Of a stretch of 64,000 nt of DNA, positions 33,693-41,336 are shown piece after piece. The DNA is taken from assembly GCA_018968885.1 (NCBI GenBank), contig JAGWZK010000012.1, positions 1 to 64,000 of the forward strand, read 5' to 3'. Each line of letters starts with the position of its first letter. Within the stretch, counting starts at the first letter, position 1. The notes beneath the pieces were generated by a model. That model was not told where the DNA came from and ran no database searches. It worked only from the letters and a program-made list of their open reading frames with translations. The position numbers were made by a program, and so were the translations under genes. This DNA is from Planctomycetota bacterium (GTDB taxonomy: Bacteria; Planctomycetota; Phycisphaerae; Phycisphaerales; UBA1924).

Positions 33693-34124
33693 GTGAAGAG
33701 CACCGATTCGTTGCTGGTGTTTGTCCCCGGTCCGATGGACGGAAAATCCCCTGAAGTGGGTGGTGCGGAGCAGCCGCGATTGAGGTTGGTAAGGCCAGCG
33801 CTGGAGATTGCGCAGCCGATCGTGCCTGCGGGGCGCGTGAAGAGGGGCAGGGCCAAGGAGTCGTATACGGATGAGATCCTGCGGATGGCACTGGATCGGA
33901 TGATCAACCATGCTGCGAATGAGCTGTTGGACGATGCGACGCGGCCGATCTTTGAACCCATCGAGGGCTCGGAGGGGGTGGAGTGGCGTCGGGAAAGTGC
34001 GGCAAGCGGCGTGATTGAGCCGAAAAATCAAGTTGAGGGTGGCGGGTGCGCTGATCAGGTGATGAGCGCGCGGCACGTGATCGAGGCGGAGTCCTCGCTG
34101 GTAAAGCCGGTTGATGCGGAGTGA
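33693..34124 (+). CDS. Hypothetical protein
   Basis: A 143-residue product with a GTG start. No family is recognised. The middle (about 45-80) is helical and charged (AKESYTDEILRMALDRMINHAANELLDD); the ends are Gly/Glu/Pro-rich and likely disordered. There is no signal peptide or membrane span. It follows a hairpin-rich leader and ends 39 bases before a lipoprotein gene, with which it shares a G-ending codon style, so they may form an operon. Confidence 0.5.
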   Translation: MKSTDSLLVFVPGPMDGKSPEVGGAEQPRLRLVRPALEIAQPIVPAGRVKRGRAKESYTDEILRMALDRMINHAANELLDDATRPIFEPIEGSEGVEWRRESAASGVIEPKNQVEGGGCADQVMSARHVIEAESSLVKPVDAE

Positions 34125-34163
34125 TGATCACGCCGCGTGCTGGCGGTTCGCACGGAGGCGGAC

Positions 34164-35423
34164 GTGAAAGAGACACAGAGACAAACGAGCAACCGGATGC
34201 GCGTGGTGGCGCGTCCGGTTGTTTCTCGCGCTGGTGTGAATTCGGTGCGCGAGGCGCTGGTGCTGGTGGCGGGGATGGCGGCGATGGCGGGATTGCTGAC
34301 GTCATGCGCCGGGTCGAAGAGCAGAGGATCGGATGGGATGATCTCATCGGGTCTGGATGCGCTGACGGACCCGGGGGCCAAGCAGCCGAAGCTGAATCGC
34401 AAAGCGGAGATCGCTCGCCCGGATGATGAAGAAAGCGCATACGCGAAGCTGGCGGATCAGGCGACGCTGGACCTGAACGCGCTGTTGGAGGCGCGGGGCA
34501 AGAAGAAGAGTGGGGCGGATGCGGGACACTCGGAGGCGGCTGCCGCGCTCTCGGATCGCAAGCCACGCCAGCCGTTGCAGGAACGGCAGGGTGAATCAGA
34601 ACAGGGGACACTGGCAGATTCGACTTCGCCGAATTCTGGCAGTGCGGCACCGACATCGGCAGCGCGCAGCGGTGAGATTGCGAGCCCAAATGCCGGGTTG
34701 AATCGTGCGATCGAGGAAACGACTGAGCGGCCGACCTCGCCGGATGCGAGTTGGGCGGATGACCCGAGCCGCACGATTCCGCCAGGAGAGAGGCCGAAGG
34801 CGGCGAGCAGATTTGCCAAGGATGCGAACCCGGCGAATGCGGTGAATGAAGCAACACGCGAGGCGATGAAGGTGAGTGAGAAGGGGGCTGCGCCATCGAG
34901 CATGACGGCGGATGGGCCACCGGCACCAGTGCCAGAAGTGCCGGTATTCAAGGGCGTGAACGCGGCGTTGTGCACCAAGGTGACGGGGTTTGGAAAGCTG
35001 GAGGCGATGCCGATTCGAAAGGGGCGAAATGCGTTTGTGTTTCCGGCAGCGCGAGTGAACCGCGCGATTGTGTATGTGGAACTGGAGAACTTCGGGTATC
35101 GGCCGGCCAAGAGCACGGACCCGGATTTTGCAAGTGGAGATGCGTGGGCGGTGGAGCTGTCGACGGAGATTCAGTTGCTGGATGACCCCGACAGCATCTT
35201 GCAGTTCAAGGAACGCGAGCGGACGGTGATCGAGACGGGGCGCAACAAGCGGCGGGACTTTTATCTGGTACAAGAGATTGAACTGCCACCAACACTGACT
35301 GTCGGAGCGTACAACCTGAAACTGATCTTGCGGGATAAATCGGGCGCGGAACCGGTGCGAAGTGAGATTGTTTTGCCGGTGCAGATCGTGGCGGATGTGA
35401 CGGCGTCAGTGGAGGAGAAGTAG
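34164..35423 (+). CDS. Lipoprotein with C-terminal beta-sandwich-like domain
   Basis: A 419-residue protein with a lipoprotein signal ending LLTSC near residue 48. A long low-complexity linker, rich in Ala, Ser, Glu and Pro (about 50-235), leads to a conserved-looking C-terminal domain of about 180 residues with repeated strands (KGRNAFVFPAARVNRAIVYVELENF, RDFYLVQEIELPPTLTVGAYNLKLIL) that suggests a beta-sandwich. The GTG at 34164 has GGAGG 5 bases upstream; the ATG at 34197 is the alternative. The function is unknown. It is probably surface- or outer-membrane-attached. Confidence 0.72.
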   Translation: MKETQRQTSNRMRVVARPVVSRAGVNSVREALVLVAGMAAMAGLLTSCAGSKSRGSDGMISSGLDALTDPGAKQPKLNRKAEIARPDDEESAYAKLADQATLDLNALLEARGKKKSGADAGHSEAAAALSDRKPRQPLQERQGESEQGTLADSTSPNSGSAAPTSAARSGEIASPNAGLNRAIEETTERPTSPDASWADDPSRTIPPGERPKAASRFAKDANPANAVNEATREAMKVSEKGAAPSSMTADGPPAPVPEVPVFKGVNAALCTKVTGFGKLEAMPIRKGRNAFVFPAARVNRAIVYVELENFGYRPAKSTDPDFASGDAWAVELSTEIQLLDDPDSILQFKERERTVIETGRNKRRDFYLVQEIELPPTLTVGAYNLKLILRDKSGAEPVRSEIVLPVQIVADVTASVEEK

Positions 35424-35441
35424 CGGCGAAGCAGCTCTGAG

Positions 35442-35473
35442 AAGTGGCGAAGTGGCAAAGTGGCAAAGTGAGA
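35442..35473 (+). repeat. Octamer tandem array (AAGTGGCA type)
   Basis: Four 8-mers lie in register: AAGTGGCG, AAGTGGCA twice, AAGTGAGA. The array starts 18 bases after the lipoprotein stop and is followed at once by the dispersed element at 35485. Confidence 0.7.
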
Positions 35474-35484
35474 AACCGAAGAGA

Positions 35485-35522
35485 TCAACGCAGAGGCGTA
35501 GAGACGCGGAGGTCGATCAGAG
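35485..35522 (+). repeat. Dispersed purine-rich intergenic element, copy 2
   Basis: This copy shares TCAACGCAGAGGC, GAGACGC and AGGTCGATCAGAG with the copy at 267-308. It lies in the 223-bp gap before a membrane-protein gene; the rest of that gap is purine-rich with no gene that I trust. Confidence 0.75.
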
Positions 35523-35646
35523 TGAAGAAGAGAAGTGAAGATGAACAGCAAAAGAAGAGAAATGCAGAAGAGTGGTGGAGATGCGGCCCTCTGCGGCGGG
35601 TGAACTGCGTGACAAATGGGCAGAATGATTGAGGTTGAAGGGAGTT

Positions 35647-36435
35647 ATGGAGCAGGGGAACGACGAGACCATTCGGGGGAGTGCTGAGTCGAATGATCCG
35701 GCAGCTCAAGATGATTCGTTTGAAATGCGTTGGTTTGTCACTCGGGATGATTGGATTGCGGCCAATATCGAAATCATGAGCTCTGGCCGTATCTGGATTG
35801 AACACTTTCGCAGTGCGCGGCGGGATCGAATCACCAAAGTTGGTGTCGGCCTCGCCGGACTCACGCTGATCGCCACGATGATCGCGGGAATCGGATTCGG
35901 TTGGACTCATGTGACCAGCATGGCTGTGCTGTTGACGGGTGGGATCGCGACCGGTGTCGGCATGATCGTGGCTGCCAAACTGAACGAGGGCGATCCAAAG
36001 ACCAATCATGCGAGGTCTGTGCACGCGACGGATTACAGTGCTTTCATAGGTCCGACCAGTGCTCGTTGCACCAGCACCTGTGTGATCTTTGAACGAGACG
36101 AGGCGGTCTATCAGTTGCCATGGCGAAAGGTGCTGTTGTGGACAAGCCCGAACTACATCATGTTCGGCACGACGGACTCGGCGTACTTTGTTTTTCCTGT
36201 GAAGATCTTCGGTGAACCGGACATACAGAAGCGGCATATGGATCAGATATTGCGATGGATCGAAAAGGCCAGAGTGCCGGAATCAGAGAAAGTGAAACAA
36301 TGGCTTAGGGATCGCTCGACGCCGTGTCCGAAGTGCCGCTATCAACTGGCGAATTTGCAGGGCGACAAGTGTCCTGAATGCGGGCATGTGCTGACGGTAG
36401 ATGAATTGAACGCGCGGGCGACTCGGTGGGCGTGA
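35647..36435 (+). CDS. Membrane protein with YcxB-like domain and C-terminal zinc ribbon
   Basis: A 262-residue protein. Two membrane helices (about 67-87 and 91-112) are followed by a soluble stretch ending WRKVLLWTSPNYIMFGT and AYFVFP, similar to the YcxB-like C-terminal domain. A zinc ribbon closes the chain: CPKCRYQL then CPECGH, a module often appended to planctomycete membrane proteins. The ATG at 35647 is preceded by AAGGGAG, but only 2 bases away. The function is unknown, possibly a regulatory membrane protein. Confidence 0.72.
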   Translation: MEQGNDETIRGSAESNDPAAQDDSFEMRWFVTRDDWIAANIEIMSSGRIWIEHFRSARRDRITKVGVGLAGLTLIATMIAGIGFGWTHVTSMAVLLTGGIATGVGMIVAAKLNEGDPKTNHARSVHATDYSAFIGPTSARCTSTCVIFERDEAVYQLPWRKVLLWTSPNYIMFGTTDSAYFVFPVKIFGEPDIQKRHMDQILRWIEKARVPESEKVKQWLRDRSTPCPKCRYQLANLQGDKCPECGHVLTVDELNARATRWA

Positions 36436-36490
36436 ATTCTTGCCAGAATGTGAAAAAGTCTGTTCAAGATCAGAATCATGTGTTTGCGAA

Positions 36491-36496
36491 TACGCT
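36491..36496 (+). promoter_or_regulatory. Candidate -10 box for the TPR gene
   Basis: TACGCT ends 6 bases before the ATG at 36503. No Shine-Dalgarno sequence is visible. Confidence 0.35.
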
Positions 36497-36502
36497 TGCA
36501 AG

Positions 36503-37225
36503 ATGTCTGGTGAATCAAGCATCTTTTCACGATCAACGGTTGATGATCTGCGTGCCGCGACAGCGGAGGCGCGGTGTGCCGGAAGCGCGATCGCAGCGGA
36601 ATTGGCTCATTGTGAGGCGGTGCAGCGGGCAGTGGAGTTGATCGGGCACGGTGATGCCGCGGCGGGGAGTGAGATTCTCAGAGAGACGATGCGGCAGACG
36701 CGCGAGCCGCGGCTGTTGTTTCTGGCGTTTCAGTATTTCTTTCGCAGCGGCGATCTGGACTTGGCGGAAGAGGCGACGCGGCGGCGGCTGAGCGTGGTGG
36801 GGGAGGGATCGGCGGATGCAGCGCGGGCGTGGACGAATCTTGGATTGATTTACTTCTTCAAGAAGGAATACGCGCTGGCGGAGGAGATGCACCAGAGGGC
36901 ATGCGAGATTGATAGGGCGAATGGAGATGTGCGCGGCTTGGCGCGAGATCTGGGAAATTGGGCGATGATCCCGGAAGCGCGGCAGGAGTGGGCGCGGGCG
37001 GAGAAGATGTATCTGGAGGCGTTGGAACTGGCGGAGCGCGCGAAAGCGCGAGATGTGATGGCGACAAAGCTGGCGAACCTCGGGCAGATGTATGAGGTGA
37101 TGGGACGGCGCGAGGAGGCGGTGGGGTTTACCCTTCGCGCGTTGGAGCTTTTCAAGGAGCTGGGTGAGGCGAAGTATGCGGCGGAGTGCGAAAGTCTGCT
37201 GCGCAAGTTGAAAGCGGAAAGTTGA
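36503..37225 (+). CDS. Tetratricopeptide-repeat protein
   Basis: A 240-residue soluble protein built of about four TPR units, for example ARAWTNLGLIYFFKKEYALAEE and TKLANLGQMYEVMGRREEAVGF. TPRs act as protein-docking scaffolds; the partner is unknown. There is no signal peptide. The gene's last codons (from 37204) are part of an AAAGTTN heptamer array that continues into the intergenic DNA, so the stop codon may have been set by a repeat. Confidence 0.8.
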   Translation: MSGESSIFSRSTVDDLRAATAEARCAGSAIAAELAHCEAVQRAVELIGHGDAAAGSEILRETMRQTREPRLLFLAFQYFFRSGDLDLAEEATRRRLSVVGEGSADAARAWTNLGLIYFFKKEYALAEEMHQRACEIDRANGDVRGLARDLGNWAMIPEARQEWARAEKMYLEALELAERAKARDVMATKLANLGQMYEVMGRREEAVGFTLRALELFKELGEAKYAAECESLLRKLKAES

Positions 37226-37238
37226 AAGTCAAAAGATG
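37204..37238 (+). repeat. Heptamer tandem array (AAAGTTN type), copy 1
   Basis: Five 7-mers in register: CAAGTTG, AAAGCGG, AAAGTTG, AAAGTCA, AAAGATG. It overlaps the TPR gene's 3' end. Related arrays lie at 48042-48069 and, inverted, at 62863-62890. Confidence 0.7.
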
Positions 37239-37759
37239 CACTTAGACGCTGCGCGTCTGCTCATAGAAGGCAACCGACACGCGCCCGTTTGACGAGCGAG
37301 GAGTTGTTGGAAATTCAGGTCTTCACGTGAGACTCGGGTTCGGATGCGGGCGAGAAGGGGAGGGGCGAGGATCGTGCTTTGCCTGCCAACTTGGCAGAAA
37401 GCCGTTCCCAAACCCATTCCTGACCAGAACCGGGGGAGGATTCCGGCGTCGAACAGGGGCTAGGACCCCAAAAAGCGGGATATTGGGAGTTTCCGTCACC
37501 GGCACGCCGCTCGCTGCCGATACCTATAGATAGATGCCCTGTGCTGGTCAGAGGGTGTCGGGCGTTGCCGCTGTTCGGCGGCCACTCTTGACAGGAGTGC
37601 GGTGAAAGACGTCCGCACCGTTTGATCGAGAACTGGCATCCCAAAGTCACGGAATCTGAACCAAACCGCGAACTGGATCGAATAGAGAGATGTACGCCGC
37701 GTGTGACGGGGGAGACTCCGAAGCCCGCACCTCAGGAGGCCTCGCAAGGGGCGAAGCAG
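37239..37759 (+). other. Long intergenic region upstream of clpC
   Basis: I see no convincing gene in these ~520 bases. They hold a hairpin AGACGC/GCGTCT (37244-37258), a perfect palindrome with arms CTGCCAA and TTGGCAG (37383-37397), a TATAGA box (37525-37530), and CACTC/GAGTG arms (37583-37599) around a TTGACA. The last resembles a shortened CIRCE-like heat-shock operator. The region probably contains the clpC promoter and a long leader. Confidence 0.4.
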
Positions 37760-40366
37760 ATGTTTGAACGCTTCACAGATCGTGCTCGCAAGGTGATGGC
37801 CCTGGCAAACCAGGAGGCCCAGCGCCTGAATCATGAATACATCGGCACTGAGCACATTCTCCTTGGCCTGGTCAAGGAGGGCTCGGGCGTCGGCGCCAAC
37901 GTGCTGAAGAACCTCGACATCGATCTGCGTAAGGTGCGGATGGAAGTCGAGAAGCTGGTGAAGGCGGGTCCGGAGATGGTGACCATGGGTCGCCTGCCGC
38001 AGACTCCGCGCGCCAAGAAGGTGATCGAATACGCCATCGAAGAGGCGCGGAACCTGAACCACAACTACGTCGGCACTGAGCACCTGTTGCTCGGCCTGTT
38101 GCGCGAGCACGATGGCGTGGCGGCGCAGGTGCTGATGAACCTGAACCTGAAGCTCGAGGAAGTGCGCGAGGAGGTCTTGAACCTGCTCGGGGCCGGCAAC
38201 GAGCGGAGCGAATCCAGCGGCAGCACCCCCAGCAGCGAGGAGCCCACGGGCCCTGCGGCGGGTCAATCCAGCGCGCCTTCGGGTGCGACGGGTGGCAGCA
38301 ACAAGAACGCCAAGAGCAAGACTCCGGCCCTGGATTCCTTTGGCCGCGATTTGACCGAGTTGGCGCGTGAGAATGCCCTTGACCCCGTGATCGGGCGTCA
38401 GGTGGAGATTGAGCGTGTGGTGCAGGTGCTGTGCCGCCGCACCAAGAACAACCCGGTGCTGCTGGGCGAGGCGGGCGTGGGCAAGACCGCGATTGTCGAA
38501 GGCCTGGCGCAGCGGATCATCGCTGGTGATGTGCCGGAGATTCTGGCTGAGAAGCGCCTGGTCGTCCTCGACCTGGCCCTGATGGTGGCCGGCACCAAGT
38601 ATCGCGGCCAGTTTGAAGAGCGCATCAAGGCCGTGATGAACGAAGTGCGTCGCGCCAAGAACGTGATGCTGTTTATTGATGAGTTGCACACCCTGGTGGG
38701 TGCTGGCGGTGCAGAGGGCGCGATTGATGCGTCCAACGTGCTGAAGCCGGCCCTTGCTCGTGGTGAGATCCAGTGCATCGGTGCGACCACCTTTGACGAG
38801 TACCGCAAGTACATCGAGAAGGACGCGGCTTTGGCCCGTCGCTTCCAGGCGATCACGGTTGATCCTCCGAACAACGAGCAGTCGGTGGAGATCTTGAAGG
38901 GTCTGCGCGACCGCTACGAGAAGCACCACCACGTGCGGATCACCGATGGCGCGCTGAAGGAAGCTGTCGATCTGTCGGGTCGGTACATCACCGGCCGCGT
39001 GCAGCCCGACAAGTCCATTGACATCATCGATGAGGCGGGCGCTCGCGTTCGCATCAAGAGCATGACCAAGCCGCCCAAGCTGACCGAGCTCGAAGCCGAG
39101 ATCGACAAGCTTGGCGTGCAGAAGGATGAGGCCGTGAAGGCCGCGGACTATGAGCGTGCGGCCGAGCTGCGCGACTCAGCGGAACAGCTGCGTAAGCAGA
39201 AGGAAGAAATGGTCCGCGAGTGGAAGGCCCGCCAGCAGGAGACTGAAGGCGTGGTGGATGAGGACATCATCCGCGAGGTCGTCTCGAAGATGACCGGCGT
39301 TCCTCTCAATCGTCTGGAGAAGGACGAGGCGGCTCGCCTGCTGCACCTGGAAAACGAGTTGCACAAGAAGGTCATCAGCCAGGAAGACGCCGTCAAGGCG
39401 ATTTCCAAGAGCATCCGCCGCGCCCGCGCCGGACTCAAGGATCCCAAGCGCCCGATGGGCTCGTTCATCTTCGTCGGTCCCTCCGGCGTGGGTAAGACGC
39501 TGCTCTCAAAGGCCCTGGCCGAGTTCCTCTTTGGTGATGAAGAAGCGTTGATTCACCTCGACATGTCCGAGTACATGGAGAAGCACAACGTCTCCCGTCT
39601 GGTCGGCGCGCCTCCGGGCTACGTTGGCTACGAAGAGGGTGGCCAGCTGACAGAGCGCGTCCGTCGTCGTCCGTATTCGGTGATCCTGCTTGACGAAGTC
39701 GAGAAGGCCCACCCGGACATCTTCAACATGCTCCTGCAGATCATGGAAGAGGGCCGCCTGACCGACTCGTTCGGCCGCAATGTCGACTTCCGCAACACCA
39801 TCCTGATCATGACATCCAACCTGGGTGCTGAATTGATCAAGGGTGGCGGCGGGTTCGGCTTCCAGAAGCGCTCGGCTGAAGTGGATTACACCAATATCAA
39901 GACCGTGCTGATGAAGGAAATCGAGCGGTTCTTCCGCCCCGAATTCATCAACCGCTTAGATGATGTGATCGTCTTCCGTCCGCTCAACAAGGATGACCTG
40001 GTTCAGATCGTCAATTACGAATTGGCTAAGGTCGCCAAGCGGCTCGCGCTGCAGGGCATGAAGATGGAGTTCGATCAGCTCGCCAAGGACTTCCTCATCG
40101 ACAAGGGGTACAACCCCGAATTCGGTGCACGTCCTCTGCGTCGCGCGATCGGCACCTATGTCGAAGACCCGTTGGCGGAAATGGTCCTGACCGGCCAGTT
40201 CCAGGGCGGTTCGACGATCCTGGTGACCCGCCGCAACGACAGCGAAGGCAAGCCCGAAGAGCACCTGTTCTTTGACAGCAAGCCCGGCCCGGCTATTGCC
40301 GAGGCGGCGGCGGCAAATGCACCAACGGAGACCGTGCCGGCTGTGAAGCCCGCGACCGCTTCCTGA
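37760..40366 (+). CDS. clpC: ATP-dependent Clp protease ATP-binding subunit ClpC
   Basis: An 868-residue AAA+ unfoldase. It begins [13 protein letters not shown] and has two N-terminal Clp repeats, Walker A motifs GEAGVGKTA and GPSGVGKT for the two ATPase rings, and a UVR motif ([16 protein letters not shown]) in the middle domain, which separates ClpC from ClpA and ClpB. It feeds proteins to ClpP. A Ser/Gly/Pro-rich linker of about 45 residues follows the N-domain. The ATG at 37760 has AAGGGG 9 bases upstream. It is transcribed alone, from a long upstream region to a strong terminator. Confidence 0.97.
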   Translation: MFERFTDRARKVMALANQEAQRLNHEYIGTEHILLGLVKEGSGVGANVLKNLDIDLRKVRMEVEKLVKAGPEMVTMGRLPQTPRAKKVIEYAIEEARNLNHNYVGTEHLLLGLLREHDGVAAQVLMNLNLKLEEVREEVLNLLGAGNERSESSGSTPSSEEPTGPAAGQSSAPSGATGGSNKNAKSKTPALDSFGRDLTELARENALDPVIGRQVEIERVVQVLCRRTKNNPVLLGEAGVGKTAIVEGLAQRIIAGDVPEILAEKRLVVLDLALMVAGTKYRGQFEERIKAVMNEVRRAKNVMLFIDELHTLVGAGGAEGAIDASNVLKPALARGEIQCIGATTFDEYRKYIEKDAALARRFQAITVDPPNNEQSVEILKGLRDRYEKHHHVRITDGALKEAVDLSGRYITGRVQPDKSIDIIDEAGARVRIKSMTKPPKLTELEAEIDKLGVQKDEAVKAADYERAAELRDSAEQLRKQKEEMVREWKARQQETEGVVDEDIIREVVSKMTGVPLNRLEKDEAARLLHLENELHKKVISQEDAVKAISKSIRRARAGLKDPKRPMGSFIFVGPSGVGKTLLSKALAEFLFGDEEALIHLDMSEYMEKHNVSRLVGAPPGYVGYEEGGQLTERVRRRPYSVILLDEVEKAHPDIFNMLLQIMEEGRLTDSFGRNVDFRNTILIMTSNLGAELIKGGGGFGFQKRSAEVDYTNIKTVLMKEIERFFRPEFINRLDDVIVFRPLNKDDLVQIVNYELAKVAKRLALQGMKMEFDQLAKDFLIDKGYNPEFGARPLRRAIGTYVEDPLAEMVLTGQFQGGSTILVTRRNDSEGKPEEHLFFDSKPGPAIAEAAAANAPTETVPAVKPATAS

Positions 40367-40389
40367 GTCAGATTCACCTCAACCCACCC

Positions 40390-40425
40390 AAGGCCCGGAG
40401 CACTTTGCCCCGGGCCTTTGCTTTC
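40390..40425 (+). terminator. Rho-independent terminator of clpC
   Basis: AAGGCCCGG (40390-40398) pairs perfectly with CCGGGCCTT (40410-40418), and TTGCTTTCC follows. The next gene's promoter begins only 11 bases later. Confidence 0.8.
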
Positions 40426-40435
40426 CCGATCCTCA

Positions 40436-40441
40436 TACAGT
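40436..40441 (+). promoter_or_regulatory. Candidate -10 box for mqnA
   Basis: TACAGT lies 8 bases before the ATG at 40450, between the clpC terminator and the gene. No ribosome site is visible. Confidence 0.45.
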
Positions 40442-40449
40442 CTGGCCTC

Positions 40450-41319
40450 ATGAACGCGCTGCGGCTTGGTTATGTGCGATTTCTCAACACCTCACCGCTG
40501 GTGGAGGGTTTGGATGTGTTGGCAGGATTAGAGCCGCAGCCAGCCGTCCCCAGCAATCTCGCGCCGATGTTGCAGAATGGCAAAGTCGATCTCGCGCTTT
40601 GCTCGGTCATCGATGCCGCGCGCTCTGCAATTCCGCTCACTCTTCTCACCTGCGGCATGATTGGCTGCGATGGCCCAACCCTTACCGTGCGGCTCTTTTC
40701 CAGCGTTCCCTGGGACAAAGTCACTCACCTTCACGCCGACACCGACAGCCACACCAGCATCGCCCTTGCGCAGGTCATCCTCGCCGAACGCTTCAACGTC
40801 CGTCCTTCCATCGTCCCTTTCCACGCGCGCGAGCGTTTCGCTGCCGATGGCAGCATTCCTGCGGGCCCGCTGGATCATGCCTGGCCACCCACCGTGCTGC
40901 TGATCGGCGACAAAGTGATCACGGACCCGCCACCCAAAGACCGCTATCCCCATCAACTCGATTTGGGGCAGGCCTGGAAGGATCTCACCGGCCTGCCATT
41001 CGTGTATGCCTGTTGGATGTGCCGCAGCGCGGATATGGAAACGCCGGAGAGTGCGACGCGCATTCACCATGCCGCCGATCTGCTCGATCGTCAGCGTCGG
41101 CGCAATCTTGCCCGCTTGGATTGGCTGGTGGAGTCGCGTGCTTCTCAGCACCGCTGGCCTATCGATATTGCTCGTGAGTATCTGGGCACGCTCTTGCGAT
41201 ACCAGATCACCGAGCGCGAAATGCATGCCGCGCAGCGATTCATCGACTTGGCATCTGCCCTTCACATCGTCCCCACGTGTGCTTTGAAGTGGTCAACCGC
41301 TTCACCAATACGGGCATAA
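40450..41319 (+). CDS. mqnA: Chorismate dehydratase MqnA (futalosine menaquinone pathway)
   Basis: A 289-residue protein of the VitK2-biosynthesis family. It starts LRLGYVRFLNTSPLVEGL and continues PSNLAPMLQNGKVDLALCSVI, then ERFNVRPSIVPF, the MqnA/MqnD periplasmic-binding-like fold. MqnA converts chorismate to 3-enolpyruvoylbenzoate, the first step of futalosine-type menaquinone synthesis in the cytoplasm. MqnD is the closest alternative, but the N-terminal pattern fits MqnA better. It is followed after 17 bases by a sigma-like gene. Confidence 0.85.
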   Translation: MNALRLGYVRFLNTSPLVEGLDVLAGLEPQPAVPSNLAPMLQNGKVDLALCSVIDAARSAIPLTLLTCGMIGCDGPTLTVRLFSSVPWDKVTHLHADTDSHTSIALAQVILAERFNVRPSIVPFHARERFAADGSIPAGPLDHAWPPTVLLIGDKVITDPPPKDRYPHQLDLGQAWKDLTGLPFVYACWMCRSADMETPESATRIHHAADLLDRQRRRNLARLDWLVESRASQHRWPIDIAREYLGTLLRYQITEREMHAAQRFIDLASALHIVPTCALKWSTASPIRA

Positions 41320-41336
41320 GGGACCAGTTCATCCGC

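Noticed and set aside
37388..37403. Possible sigma-54 promoter (TTGGCAG with a later TTC)
   Set aside because: The -12 GC element is absent at the required spacing; the TGGCA is one arm of a perfect palindrome.
37496..38932. 478-codon minus-strand open frame across the clpC start
   Set aside because: It is antisense to the conserved ClpC N-domain and ATPase; no family pattern.
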